From Hyphomicrobium sp. MC1 (GTDB taxonomy: Bacteria; Pseudomonadota; Alphaproteobacteria; Rhizobiales; Hyphomicrobiaceae), in NCBI RefSeq assembly GCF_000253295.1, contig NC_015717.1:4526001-4590000 (forward strand): a stretch of 64,000 nt of DNA, written 5' to 3'. The notes beneath the pieces were generated by a model, which was not told the DNA's origin, did not search any database, and saw nothing but the letters and a program-made list of their open reading frames with translations. Every line of letters begins with the position of its first letter. Position 1 is the stretch's first letter. The translations under genes and the position numbers were made by a program. Below are positions 34,223 through 43,582 of the stretch, in pieces.

Positions 34223-35068
34223 ATGATCGGGGTGTTTGATTCAGGGCTGGGTGGACTGACGGTGCTTCGCGCGCTCGTTGCGCGTTTCGACACGGTCGAT
34301 TTCGTCTATCTCGCCGATCACGCCCACGTCCCCTATGGCAATCAGGCGTCGGAAGCCATCGTCGGCTATACGCGCGACTGTGTCGAAGAGCTGTTTGCGC
34401 GCGGCGCCAAGCTCGCGCTTCTGGGCTGCAACACGGCGACGGCGGTGGCGCTTCGACGATTGCAGCAGGAGTGGCTACCGGACAGTCGCTGGGCAGGCGG
34501 ACACAATGTGCTCGGCATCGTCGCGCCGACAGTCGAAGGCGCAACACAGACGCCGTGGGCGGTGACGTCGCCGCAATATCCGCAGAAGTACAACACCGAC
34601 ACGATTGCCGTTTTCGGCACGACGCGGACGATCACGTCGGGCGTCTATCCGGAAGAGATCCGCAAGCGCTGTCCGAAGGTCACGGTCGTGCAGCAGATCT
34701 GCTCGGAGCTTGCGGGCGCCATCGAGCAGAAACGGCCGGAAGCGGAGCTTGATGCGCTCGTTCGCGAGGGCGTCGAGGCGATGCTTGCCAGCAACGGCAA
34801 CATGCCGCCGCATCGCGCTATTCTCGGCTGCACGCATTTCCCGCTCGTTGAGCATCTGTTCCGGAAATATCTGCCGCCGTTTACGCGCATTCTTTCCCAG
34901 CCTGAAGTCGTGGCCGACAGTTTCGAGGATTATCTGGCGCGGCGGTCGAATTACCTCAACGGCGATGAACGGGGAAAGCTCACGCTGTTGACAACAGGTG
35001 ACCCTCAGGACGTCAGCGAGAAAGCCCGGGTTTTCTGGCCCGACGTCCCTGCCTTCGCCAAGGCCTGA
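34223..35068 (+). CDS. murI: Glutamate racemase
   Basis: Supplies D-glutamate for peptidoglycan precursor synthesis. 281 residues. It starts MIGVFDSGLGGLTVL. The two catalytic cysteines are Cys69 in LLGCNTATA and Cys203 in LGCTHFPLV. It lies 74 bases after fabI, perhaps with its own promoter. Confidence 0.95.
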   Translation: MIGVFDSGLGGLTVLRALVARFDTVDFVYLADHAHVPYGNQASEAIVGYTRDCVEELFARGAKLALLGCNTATAVALRRLQQEWLPDSRWAGGHNVLGIVAPTVEGATQTPWAVTSPQYPQKYNTDTIAVFGTTRTITSGVYPEEIRKRCPKVTVVQQICSELAGAIEQKRPEAELDALVREGVEAMLASNGNMPPHRAILGCTHFPLVEHLFRKYLPPFTRILSQPEVVADSFEDYLARRSNYLNGDERGKLTLLTTGDPQDVSEKARVFWPDVPAFAKA

Positions 35069-35206
35069 AGCGTCCGTGCAACGCTGCGACATTTTCGCGG
35101 GTTATTTGTCATTGATCCGTTGGCGGAATAGTTCCCCGCTGGTAGACGTCATGGTGTCTACAACTCCGGCGGGGTGCCGAAGGCATAGGGGAGAGGGATA
35201 GGCCCG

Positions 35207-35482
35207 ATGACAACAAAGTTTCCGTTCGCTGCCATGGTGATCGCTGCGGGGCTGATGTTTGCAAGCGGACCAAGCATCGCGAATACGAGCGTAGCCGTCG
35301 GCAGCCTGAAGGCCGTGGCTGCTGCTCAGGGGGCTACGGTTCAAAAAGTGGGCTACTGGAATCGCTGCCGATGGGGCATCGGCGGCTATCACAAGTGGGT
35401 GCCGGGCGTCGGCCGTGTGCAGTGCACTGCGCGCAAATGCTGGCGCAATAGCTGGGGTATTCGCCGCTGCCGCTGGTATTGA
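35207..35482 (+). CDS. Small secreted Arg/Cys-rich protein
   Basis: 91 residues. A signal peptide (MTTKFPFAAMVIAAGLMFAS, cleavage near IAN) leads to a mature part of about 60 residues. Its last 40 are rich in Arg, Trp and Gly and hold four cysteines (NRCRWG, VQCTARKCW, RRCRWY), enough for two disulfides. Strongly basic. A GGGAGAGG site lies upstream. No family recognised; structural, cell-wall or antimicrobial roles are all possible. Confidence 0.6.
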   Translation: MTTKFPFAAMVIAAGLMFASGPSIANTSVAVGSLKAVAAAQGATVQKVGYWNRCRWGIGGYHKWVPGVGRVQCTARKCWRNSWGIRRCRWY

Positions 35483-35619
35483 TCCGGCGCAGTTGTCATC
35501 CCGGACGAGGTGTCGCGAGCGGGAGCTCGATACAGCGGGGAAGTGGCTTCTCCTCCGAGTTCTAGGCCCGCAAGCGGCATCACCTAGGATGGCCGTTCGA
35601 GAGATCAGGCGGGGTAAAA

Positions 35620-35651
35620 AAAGCCGCCGGACTGCGGGTTCCGGCGGCTTT
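35620..35651. terminator. Terminator downstream of pnp
   Basis: AAAGCCGCCGGA (35620-35631) and TCCGGCGGCTTT (35640-35651) form a 12-bp stem with A and T tracts at both ends. It lies 26 bases after the pnp stop on the minus strand. Confidence 0.88.
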
Positions 35652-35677
35652 CGTCATTTCAGCAATGAGGCGAGGGC

Positions 35678-37876
35678 TTAGCCGCGCTCACGGCGCGGAC
35701 CGCGACCGCCACGGCCACCTTCGCGGCGCGGCGGACGGCTCTCGAAGACTTCTTCCGGCTCGCCTTCAGCGCGCGGGATTTCCTGGCCGGTCGCCTGATC
35801 GACGATCTTCATCGACAGACGCGTCTTGCCGCGATCGTCGAAGCCAAGAAGCTTCACGTAGACTTCCTGGCCTTCCTTCACGACTTCGCCGACCGTCTCG
35901 GGACGGCCCTGCGCGAGCTGCGAGATGTGGACCAGGCCGTCCTTCGCGCCGAAGAAGTTCACGAACGCGCCGAACTCCATGACCTTCACGACCTTGCCCT
36001 TGTAGATGTGGCCGACCTCGGGTTCGGAAGTGATGCCGCGGATGCGGTCGAGGGCTTTCTCGATCGATTCACGGTTGGCGGAAGCGATTTTCACGGTGCC
36101 ATCGTCTTCGATGTCGATCTTAGCGCCCGATTCCGCGACGATTTCACGGATGACCGAACCGCCCGAGCCGATGACTTCGCGGATCTTGTCGACTGGGATC
36201 TTGATCGTCTCGATGCGCGGGGCGAACTCACCGAGTTCGGAACGCGCACCCGTGATCGCCTTCGACATTTCGCCGAGGATGTGGATACGGCCCTCATGCG
36301 CCTGCTCGAGAGCGACGCGCATGATTTCCTCAGTGATGCCGGTGATCTTGATGTCCATCTGCAGTGACGTAACACCCTTATCGGTGCCGGCCACCTTGAA
36401 GTCCATGTCGCCGAGGTGATCTTCGTCGCCAAGGATGTCGGAGAGGACGACGAAGTCATCGCCTTCCTTGATCAGGCCCATCGCGATACCAGCCACCGGA
36501 GACTTCAGCGGCACGCCGGCGTCCATCAGCGCGAGAGACGAACCGCAGACCGTCGCCATCGACGAGGAGCCGTTCGACTCGGTGATTTCGGAGACGACGC
36601 GGAGCGTATAGGGGAACTCTTCCTGGCTCGGCAGCATCGGGTGGATGGCGCGCCAAGCGAGCTTGCCGTGGCCGATTTCGCGGCGGCCCGGAGAACCCAT
36701 GCGGCCGACTTCGCCGACCGAGTAGGGCGGGAAGTTATAGTGAAGCAGGAAGCGCTCTTTCTTCGTGCCTTCGAGGCTGTCGATGAATTGCTCGTCTTCC
36801 CCCGTGCCGAGGGTTGCGACGACGAGCGCCTGCGTCTCACCGCGCGTGAAGAGCGCCGAACCGTGCGTGCGCGGCAGAACGTGGACTTCCGAGAGGATCG
36901 GACGAACCGTCTTGAGATCGCGGCCGTCGATGCGCCGCTTCGTCTTCAGGACGTCACCACGCATGATGTCCATTTCGAGCGACTTGAACGCGTCCCCGAG
37001 CAGGACTTTCTCGTTCGGGTCGTCAGCCGGAATGGCGATGCCTTCGGTGATCGCCTTCTTGGCTTCCGAAACGAGGTCCTGACGCTTGCCCTTTTCCTTG
37101 GTGGAGAAGGCTTCCTTCAGCTTCGCTTCGGCGATCTTCTTGACGTCGGCGGCGTATTTCGCCTTGTCGGCGATCTTGATATCCCACGGCTCTTTAGCGG
37201 CTTTTTCGGCGAGCTTGATGATCGCCTGGATGACCGGCTGCATGTGCTTGTGGCCGAACATGACGGCTTCGAGCATCTGGGATTCCGGAAGTTCCTTGGC
37301 TTCCGATTCAACCATCATCACGGCGTCGGTCGTGCCGGCGACGACGAGGTCGAGAGCGGTTTCCGCCATCTCGTCGATCATCGGGTTCAGCACGAACTCG
37401 CCGCCGATGAGGCCGACGCGCGCAGCGCCGATCGGGCCGAGGAACGGCAAGCCCGAGAGCGTCAGCGCAGCGGAGGCTGCAACCATGCCCAGAATATCGG
37501 GATCGTTTTCGAGGTCGTGCGACATGACCGTCACGACGACCTGGGTTTCGTTCTTGAAGCCGTCGACGAAGAGTGGACGGATCGGACGGTCGATCAGGCG
37601 GGAAACCAGCGTTTCCTTTTCGCTCGGACGGCCTTCGCGCTTGAAGTAGCCGCCAGGGATCTTGCCGGCTGCGTAGGTGCGTTCCTGATAGTTCACGGTC
37701 AGCGGGAAGAAGTCGATGCCGGGCTTGGCGGAACGGGCGCCGACGACGGTTGCGAGCACCGTGGTGTCGCCATATTGCGCCATGACGGCGGCGTCTGCCT
37801 GGCGGGCGTAATGGCCAGTTTCAAGCTTCAGCTTGCGGCCACCCCAGTCGATTTCGACGCGATGGATGTCAAACAT
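35678..37876 (-). CDS. pnp: Polyribonucleotide nucleotidyltransferase
   Basis: Phosphorolytic 3'-5' exoribonuclease of the RNA degradosome. 732 residues. Two RNase PH domains (first starting MFDIHRVEIDWGGRKLKLET), then a KH domain (IREVIGSGGSVIREI) and an S1 domain (GKVVKVMEFGAFVNFFG), in that order. The tail is rich in Arg and Gly (RPPRREGGRGGRGPRRERG), a possible RNA- or protein-binding extension. It follows rpsO, the conserved arrangement. Confidence 0.97.
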   Translation of the reverse strand: MFDIHRVEIDWGGRKLKLETGHYARQADAAVMAQYGDTTVLATVVGARSAKPGIDFFPLTVNYQERTYAAGKIPGGYFKREGRPSEKETLVSRLIDRPIRPLFVDGFKNETQVVVTVMSHDLENDPDILGMVAASAALTLSGLPFLGPIGAARVGLIGGEFVLNPMIDEMAETALDLVVAGTTDAVMMVESEAKELPESQMLEAVMFGHKHMQPVIQAIIKLAEKAAKEPWDIKIADKAKYAADVKKIAEAKLKEAFSTKEKGKRQDLVSEAKKAITEGIAIPADDPNEKVLLGDAFKSLEMDIMRGDVLKTKRRIDGRDLKTVRPILSEVHVLPRTHGSALFTRGETQALVVATLGTGEDEQFIDSLEGTKKERFLLHYNFPPYSVGEVGRMGSPGRREIGHGKLAWRAIHPMLPSQEEFPYTLRVVSEITESNGSSSMATVCGSSLALMDAGVPLKSPVAGIAMGLIKEGDDFVVLSDILGDEDHLGDMDFKVAGTDKGVTSLQMDIKITGITEEIMRVALEQAHEGRIHILGEMSKAITGARSELGEFAPRIETIKIPVDKIREVIGSGGSVIREIVAESGAKIDIEDDGTVKIASANRESIEKALDRIRGITSEPEVGHIYKGKVVKVMEFGAFVNFFGAKDGLVHISQLAQGRPETVGEVVKEGQEVYVKLLGFDDRGKTRLSMKIVDQATGQEIPRAEGEPEEVFESRPPRREGGRGGRGPRRERG

Positions 37877-38051
37877 GTTTGATCTTTCGTTTTCGCTTTT
37901 TCTGTTCGGTCGGTCAGCTCAAACGGCCTCATGCCGGGAGAGCGCGTATCGCGCCGGCACCGATCGAGGCGCCGACGTTCTTCTTGTTCAGTAGATCGCG
38001 TGACTGGCCATCGGGGCCCGTCCTGTCTTGGACGCTCTTGCGAGCGCGCAA

Positions 38052-38333
38052 TTAGCGGCGGATGCCGTTTTTCTCGATGATCTTCTGATAGCGGGCGTTG
38101 TCCTTGGCCTTGACGTAGTCAAGGAGCTGGCGGCGCTGGCTGACCATCTTGAGCAGGCCACGGCGCGAATGGTTGTCTTTCTTGTGCGCCTTGAAGTGCT
38201 CGGTCAGCTCGTTGATGCGATGCGTCAGGACGGCGATCTGGACTTCCGGCGAGCCGGTGTCGTTGGACTTCGTGGCATTGTCTTTGATGACAGCCGTCTT
38301 GGCCTCACGGCGGTGAGGTGCGATCTGCGACAT
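38052..38333 (-). CDS. rpsO: 30S ribosomal protein S15
   Basis: Primary 16S rRNA-binding protein of the small subunit. 93 residues, a few more than the common 89 because of the N-terminus. The signature NDTGSPEVQIAVLTHRI and HSRRGLLKMVSQRRQLLDYV are clear. ATG 38333 has GGAG 6 bases upstream. Between truB and pnp, as in many bacteria. Confidence 0.97.
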   Translation of the reverse strand: MSQIAPHRREAKTAVIKDNATKSNDTGSPEVQIAVLTHRINELTEHFKAHKKDNHSRRGLLKMVSQRRQLLDYVKAKDNARYQKIIEKNGIRR

Positions 38334-38412
38334 CGAATGCTCCTTTCGAAATTGGGAGTTTGAGATCAGCGGCCACGGCCGGGATGTCGTCCAGCGGGGT
38401 CGCAAACGAAAG

Positions 38413-38437
38413 CCGCGCGGGAACGAGGCCCGCGCGG
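38413..38437 (-). terminator. GC-rich stem-loop between truB and rpsO
   Basis: CCGCGCGGG and CCCGCGCGG arms (9 bp) around a 7-base loop. Read on the minus strand it is followed by CTTTCGTTT, so it looks like a terminator or attenuator. It lies in the rpsO leader and could control readthrough or autoregulation by S15. Confidence 0.6.
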
Positions 38438-38523
38438 GTGCGCTACTTATACACGAACCTCAGCCAAAGGCGAGGCGGATTTCGTGGGAAATTTCGTGAT
38501 TTTTTTCAAGGAATTAACGAAAA

Positions 38524-39444
38524 TTAGCCGAGATTGAAGACCCGTGTCGGGTGCAGCGCGCCCTTGGCAAGCTCGCCGAGCGCGATCAGGCGACCCTTCG
38601 AGGTCGCGTAGGCGGGGCCGGTCATGATCGGCGCGTCACGGCCGCGAATGATGACTGTTTGGCCGCGCGCGAGCGTGGCGGCGTCGCTTTGAGAGACGAG
38701 CAGCTCGGGGAGATCGGCGAGGGCCGCCTCAACGGGCAGCAGCAACTTGGCGATCTCTCCCGGATCTTCCGACTGCGCGGCCGCGAGGAGCGTGTCCATG
38801 CTGATGGCGCGAGCTTCGTCGAAGGGGCCGACTTCGGTACGCCGGAGCGCGATGACGTGGCCATAGCAGCCCATCAGTCGTCCGAGATCACGGGCCAGGG
38901 CGCGGACATAGGTGCCCTTGCCGCAGCGGGCTTCGAATACGCTTGTTGCGTCATCCGGCATGTCGACGAGCTTCAGGCTCTCGATCACGACCGGGCGCGG
39001 TTCAAGGACGACCGTTTCGCCGTCGCGCGCCAGATCGTAGGCGCGATTGCCATCAATCTTGATCGCCGAATAGGCGGGCGGCACCTGCATGATCTCGCCG
39101 TGAAAGCGCGGCAGCAGAGCTTCGATCTCCGCGCGCTCGGGGCGCTTGTCGCTCGTTTTCGAGACGGCGCCTTCGGTATCGTCTGTCTCAGTTTCAGCGC
39201 CCCAACGCACGGTGAAGCGATAGGCTTTTTCGCCATCGACTGCGAACGATACAGTTTTCGTGGCTTCGCCGAGCGCGATCGGGAGGATGCCTGTTGCGAG
39301 CGGATCGAGCGTGCCGGAGTGTCCGGCCTTTTGCGCGTTGAAGGCGCGGCGAACCGCACCAACAGCCTGCGTCGAGGTCATGTTGATCGGCTTGTCGAGA
39401 ATGAGCCAGCCGTGAACGGCGTTGCCTTTTTTGCGTCGTGCCAT
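38524..39444 (-). CDS. truB: tRNA pseudouridine(55) synthase
   Basis: Makes pseudouridine 55 in the T-loop of tRNAs. 306 residues. Catalytic Asp47 lies in GHSGTLDPLATG, and KAYRFTVRWGAETETDDTEG, split here as KAYRFTV and GAETETDD, is typical. It starts six bases downstream of the rbfA stop. Confidence 0.96.
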   Translation of the reverse strand: MARRKKGNAVHGWLILDKPINMTSTQAVGAVRRAFNAQKAGHSGTLDPLATGILPIALGEATKTVSFAVDGEKAYRFTVRWGAETETDDTEGAVSKTSDKRPERAEIEALLPRFHGEIMQVPPAYSAIKIDGNRAYDLARDGETVVLEPRPVVIESLKLVDMPDDATSVFEARCGKGTYVRALARDLGRLMGCYGHVIALRRTEVGPFDEARAISMDTLLAAAQSEDPGEIAKLLLPVEAALADLPELLVSQSDAATLARGQTVIIRGRDAPIMTGPAYATSKGRLIALGELAKGALHPTRVFNLG

Positions 39445-39449
39445 GTTCG

Positions 39450-39848
39450 TTATTTCTTGATGTCGCGCTGAACGCGCTCGCTATCGAGAAGGCGGTCAAT
39501 GCGGGTTGCTTCTTCGAAGGTTTCGTCCTCGCGAAAGCGAAGGTCGGGCGCATAACGGAGGTTCAGCGTATGCGCGACTTCGGCGCGGATGTATTTTTTG
39601 TTCCGCGTGAGGGCTTCGATGACAGGCTTCACGTCGTTGCCGCCGAGCGGCATGACGTAGACGGTTGCGAGCTTCAGGTCCGGCGAGAGACGCACTTCCG
39701 GAATGGTGATGACGTGAGAAGCCAGCACGTCGTCGTGGATTTCTCCGCGAGAGAGCAGTTCGGAAAGCTTGTGACGGATCAGTTCGCCGACGCGCAACAT
39801 GCGCTGCGACGGGCCTTTGGCGCCCGATGGGGCTGGTTTCTTTGCCAT
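39450..39848 (-). CDS. rbfA: 30S ribosome-binding factor A
   Basis: Assembly factor for the 30S subunit and 16S rRNA 5'-end processing. 132 residues. A Lys/Pro-rich N-terminus leads to the KH-like domain (RMLRVGELIRHKLSELL, VRLSPDLKLATVYV). Conserved position between infB and truB. Confidence 0.95.
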   Translation of the reverse strand: MAKKPAPSGAKGPSQRMLRVGELIRHKLSELLSRGEIHDDVLASHVITIPEVRLSPDLKLATVYVMPLGGNDVKPVIEALTRNKKYIRAEVAHTLNLRYAPDLRFREDETFEEATRIDRLLDSERVQRDIKK

Positions 39849-39943
39849 TTGTTATCCGCCGCGGGATGGGACCGCGCGCGGCCTCTTGATAGAAATAGGT
39901 TACTGGGTCGAGGGAGTAGCGGATCGTGTTACATCCGCGCAAG

Positions 39944-39968
39944 CCCGCGCGATGAATAATCGCGCGGG
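39944..39968 (-). terminator. Stem-loop after infB
   Basis: CCCGCGCG and CGCGCGGG (8 bp) with a 9-base AT-rich loop, starting 18 bases after the infB stop on the minus strand. No T run follows, so termination may be partial and readthrough into rbfA is plausible. Confidence 0.5.
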
Positions 39969-39986
39969 ATCGCTTGGGTTAAATGC

Positions 39987-42827
39987 TTAGAGCGATCGAG
40001 CAATCGTCTCGACCTGGAAGCACTCGATCTGGTCGCCTTCGCGAATGTCCTGATAGTTGGCGAAGGACATGCCGCATTCCTGACCGGAGACAACTTCTTT
40101 GACGTCATCCTTGAAGCGCTTGAGGATCGCAAGCGTGCCTTCGTGAATGACGACGTTGTCGCGCAGCAGACGGACCTTGGCGCCGCGCTCGACCTTGCCT
40201 TCGGTAACGATACAACCGGCGACCTTGCCTGCCTTCGAAATGTTGAAGACCTGCTTGATCGTGGCGTAGCCGAGGAAGACCTCGCGCCGGGTCGGAGCAA
40301 GAAGGCCCGACATCGCCGCTTTCACTTCATCCACGAGATCGTAGATGATGTTGTAATAGCGGATTTCGACGCCGGCTGCGTCGGCGGCTTGCTTCGCCTG
40401 CGCGTTGGCGCGGACGTTGAAGCCGATGACGACGGCCTTGGCGGCAGCCGCGAGCGCGATATCGGACTCGGTGATGCCACCGACGCCGGAGTGCACCAGA
40501 CGGGCTTCGACTTCCTCGTTGCCAACCTTTTTCAGCGCACCAGCGATGGCTTCGACAGAACCCTGCACGTCGCCTTTGACGACGAGCGGGAATTCCTTTC
40601 GGCCAGCGTCCTTGAGCTGCTGCATCATCTGCTCAAGCGTGCTCTTGGTGCCAGCAGAGCCAAGCGTCTCGCGGCGCTTGCGGACGCGGTAATCCGTCAG
40701 CTCACGTGCGCGGGCTTCGTTTTCGACGACCGCGAACTGGTCGCCGGCTTCCGGTGCCGAGTCAAAGCCCAGGACCTCTGCGGGAACCGAGGGACCAGCC
40801 GACTGGATATTGGCGCCGTGATCGTTGAGGAGTGCACGGACGCGACCCCAGGCCGTACCGGCGACGATGATATCGCCGACGTGCAGCGTGCCGCGCTGAA
40901 CAAGGACAGTGCCGACCGGACCACGGCCGCGCTCGAGCTTGGCTTCGATGACGACGCCATCGGCCGTGCGGTTCGGGTTGGCCTTGAGGTCGAGAATTTC
41001 GGCCTGAAGGCGGATCGCTTCGAGCAGCTTATCGAGGTTGGTGTGCTTGAGCGCCGAGACCGGCACTTCGAGCGTTTCACCGCCCATGCTTTCGACCACG
41101 ATCTCGTAGGACAAAAGCTCGGTGCGGACGCGGTTAGGATCAGCCTGCGGCTTGTCGATCTTGTTGATGGCAACAATGATCGGCACGTTTGCAGCCTTGG
41201 CGTGATTGATGGCTTCAACCGTCTGCGGCATGACGCCGTCGTCAGCTGCAACGACCAACACGACGATATCCGTCACCTTGGCACCGCGTGCACGCATGGC
41301 GGTGAAGGCCTCGTGGCCTGGCGTATCGATGAACGTGATCTTGTCGCCGTCGGGCGCCGTCACCTGGTAGGCGCCGATATGCTGGGTGATGCCGCCAGCT
41401 TCGCCCGAGACGACGTTGGCCTGACGGATGGCGTCGAGCAACGACGTTTTGCCGTGGTCGACGTGACCCATGATCGTGACGACCGGCGCGCGCGATTCGA
41501 GCGAGGAATCGTCAACGTCTTTCTCGCCGACGAAACCGATTTCGACGTCCGATTCAGAAACGCGCTTCGATGTGTGGCCGAATTCCTGGACGATCAGCTC
41601 AGCCGTGTCGGCATCGAGCACGTCGGTGATCTTATGCATCGCGCCTTGCTGCATCAGGTACTTGATGAGGTCGACGGCGCGCTCGGCCATACGGTTGGAG
41701 AGTTCCTGAATCGTGATGGCTTCAGGAATGACGACCTCGCGAGCGATCTTTTCGCGCGTCTGCTGAATGCCCATGGCTTTCAGCTTTTCCTTCTCGCGCT
41801 TGCGCTTCAAGGATGCGAGCGAGCGGACCTGAGCTTCGCGATCGAAGTTCGTGATCGTCAGCTTCTGGCGTTGGCGGCCATCATCGTTGGTTTTGACGGC
41901 CGGGCGCGGAACCTTGACGCCGCCGGGGCCGCGCTTACGAGCATCATCGTCTTCGACCTGCTCGCGAACGACCGGGGGACGCACCGGGCGGGACGGCTTT
42001 TCAATCGTCGTCGCATCAGCCGGTCCTGCGGACGCGCCACGGCGGGCCGGGATCGGCAGCTCGATCTCGCGCGGGCGGCCGGCTTCACGCGGCATGAATG
42101 CGGTGTTGCCCGACGGACGTGGGCCGCGGTTGAATTGCGGACGGCCGCCATCGCCGCGCGGCGCATGACCAGCGTCGCGACCACCCTCACGTCCACCACC
42201 ATCGCGGCGGCCTTCATGGCGCGGCTCGCGCTGCGGCGCGTTTCCGCGTCCGGCAGGCGGCGGTGTCGGTGCGGAAGCGGGCTGAGCGGCAGCTGCGGCC
42301 GGAGCTGATGCCTGTGCTGCAGCTTGTTCGGGCGCCTGTGCGGCGGGAGCGACGCTGGAGGCCACTGTGGGCTGTTCGCTCGGCGCCGTCTGCGGCCGTT
42401 CCTCGGCGCGCGGCTGTGGCTCGGGCGGACGAACGACGGGTTCGAAGCGGACCGGCTCAGCTTCCGGCACACGGCTCGTATCTTCGGCGCGTGCAGCGGC
42501 CAGTGCGCGCTCGCGTGCGGCGCGTTCCTCATTCGAAAGGACGCGGCCAGCGGAACGGTCACCAGATGATTGGCTCGGCGGTGCTGGGGGCACGCGATGC
42601 GGTGCCTGCGATTTTTCGATCGTCACAGCGCTGGGAGCAGGAGGCGCAGTGCCCTCGCCCTCGGATCCCAATCGCCGAGTCTTCTTTTTCTCGACGACAA
42701 CGGATTTCGATCGCCCGTGGCTGAAGTTCTGCCGCACGTGGCCAGACTCGACCGTTCGCTGCAGCGATAGCGGCTTTCGCGCTCCGACCCGGATGGTCTT
42801 ATCGGTCTGGTCGTTCGAATCCGTCAT
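39987..42827 (-). CDS. infB: Translation initiation factor IF-2
   Basis: GTPase that places initiator tRNA on the 30S subunit. 946 residues. The N-terminus has a long low-complexity region rich in Pro, Ala, Arg and Gly, then an IF2_N helical segment. The G domain shows GHVDHGKTSLLDAIR (P-loop), DTPGHEAF and NKIDKP, followed by the C-terminal beta-barrel domains. The long N-terminus is common in alphaproteobacteria. It lies 11 bases after ylxR. Confidence 0.97.
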   Translation of the reverse strand: MTDSNDQTDKTIRVGARKPLSLQRTVESGHVRQNFSHGRSKSVVVEKKKTRRLGSEGEGTAPPAPSAVTIEKSQAPHRVPPAPPSQSSGDRSAGRVLSNEERAARERALAAARAEDTSRVPEAEPVRFEPVVRPPEPQPRAEERPQTAPSEQPTVASSVAPAAQAPEQAAAQASAPAAAAAQPASAPTPPPAGRGNAPQREPRHEGRRDGGGREGGRDAGHAPRGDGGRPQFNRGPRPSGNTAFMPREAGRPREIELPIPARRGASAGPADATTIEKPSRPVRPPVVREQVEDDDARKRGPGGVKVPRPAVKTNDDGRQRQKLTITNFDREAQVRSLASLKRKREKEKLKAMGIQQTREKIAREVVIPEAITIQELSNRMAERAVDLIKYLMQQGAMHKITDVLDADTAELIVQEFGHTSKRVSESDVEIGFVGEKDVDDSSLESRAPVVTIMGHVDHGKTSLLDAIRQANVVSGEAGGITQHIGAYQVTAPDGDKITFIDTPGHEAFTAMRARGAKVTDIVVLVVAADDGVMPQTVEAINHAKAANVPIIVAINKIDKPQADPNRVRTELLSYEIVVESMGGETLEVPVSALKHTNLDKLLEAIRLQAEILDLKANPNRTADGVVIEAKLERGRGPVGTVLVQRGTLHVGDIIVAGTAWGRVRALLNDHGANIQSAGPSVPAEVLGFDSAPEAGDQFAVVENEARARELTDYRVRKRRETLGSAGTKSTLEQMMQQLKDAGRKEFPLVVKGDVQGSVEAIAGALKKVGNEEVEARLVHSGVGGITESDIALAAAAKAVVIGFNVRANAQAKQAADAAGVEIRYYNIIYDLVDEVKAAMSGLLAPTRREVFLGYATIKQVFNISKAGKVAGCIVTEGKVERGAKVRLLRDNVVIHEGTLAILKRFKDDVKEVVSGQECGMSFANYQDIREGDQIECFQVETIARSL

Positions 42828-42838
42828 GCGTTATCCGT

Positions 42839-43552
42839 TCAGCCTTCACTAGAAAGTTCAGAAATATCGTCGGCCGCCCCAGGGGCGGTTTCGGGGGCGG
42901 CTTCAATCGTGGAGCGCCGGTAGCGGGTAACCCGCTCCGCTTCCTCCAGAAACCGATCCGACAGTCCTCCGGGTATGAGCGCAGCATGTACCACACTTCC
43001 GCGCCCAATGGCCAAGCTCATTTGCGCTATCGTCAGAACATTGACGATGGCAGCCGGTTGGCCACGATCTGCCTGAATAGCCTTGTATTTTCGATCAATT
43101 TTCGAGCAGCCGTCGGCGGCAGCATCGGCGCCATGCAGGATGGCGCGGACCGGCCCCTTCTCAAGAGCCGCAAAAACCTTTTCGAAACCGGCGATTGCGA
43201 GCCCAGCCTTATTGGCCAGCGACAGCGTTCCGGTTACGCGCTTAAGGATAAGAGCGTCAACGAGATCTGCAAGGTCCCTGGGTGCTTCGGCCTTCGTTTT
43301 AAGGCTTTTTGAAAAGGCCTGCGTCGAGATGGCCTTTTCCACCAGCTTTCTGTCGCAACCAACCCAGACACCCCGTCCTGGCAAGCGGCGATCGAGATCG
43401 GGAACGACAATGCCGTCGGGCGACAGGACGAAGCGGATCAGTCCGCTCGCGTCACGGCTTTCCCGCGTGACGGCGCACAGGCGCTCTGGTCCGACGCCGG
43501 AATCTAGCTCCGTGTCGTCCAGCATCAACCGTTGTTGCCGCTTCGCCATCAC
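42839..43552 (-). CDS. ylxR: YlxR-domain RNA-binding protein with C-terminal L7Ae-like domain
   Basis: 237 residues. The N-terminal YlxR (DUF448) domain shows RLCAVTRESRDASGLIRFVL and PGRGVWVGCDR. A second domain (LSLANKAGLAIAGFEKVFAAL, then ALIPGGLSDRFLEEAERV) fits the L7Ae/ribosomal eL8-like fold often fused in alphaproteobacteria. It sits between nusA and infB, the usual place. Probably RNA-binding; exact role unclear. Confidence 0.88.
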   Translation of the reverse strand: MMAKRQQRLMLDDTELDSGVGPERLCAVTRESRDASGLIRFVLSPDGIVVPDLDRRLPGRGVWVGCDRKLVEKAISTQAFSKSLKTKAEAPRDLADLVDALILKRVTGTLSLANKAGLAIAGFEKVFAALEKGPVRAILHGADAAADGCSKIDRKYKAIQADRGQPAAIVNVLTIAQMSLAIGRGSVVHAALIPGGLSDRFLEEAERVTRYRRSTIEAAPETAPGAADDISELSSEG

Positions 43553-43582
43553 GCGCGTTTGTCGTCCTTCCGGTCATTCCTG

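Noticed and set aside
36416..37882. 488-codon plus-strand open frame opposite pnp
   Set aside because: Antisense to pnp; no domain recognised.
40143..42308. 721-codon plus-strand open frame opposite infB
   Set aside because: Antisense to infB; composition typical of a shadow frame and no ribosome site or family.
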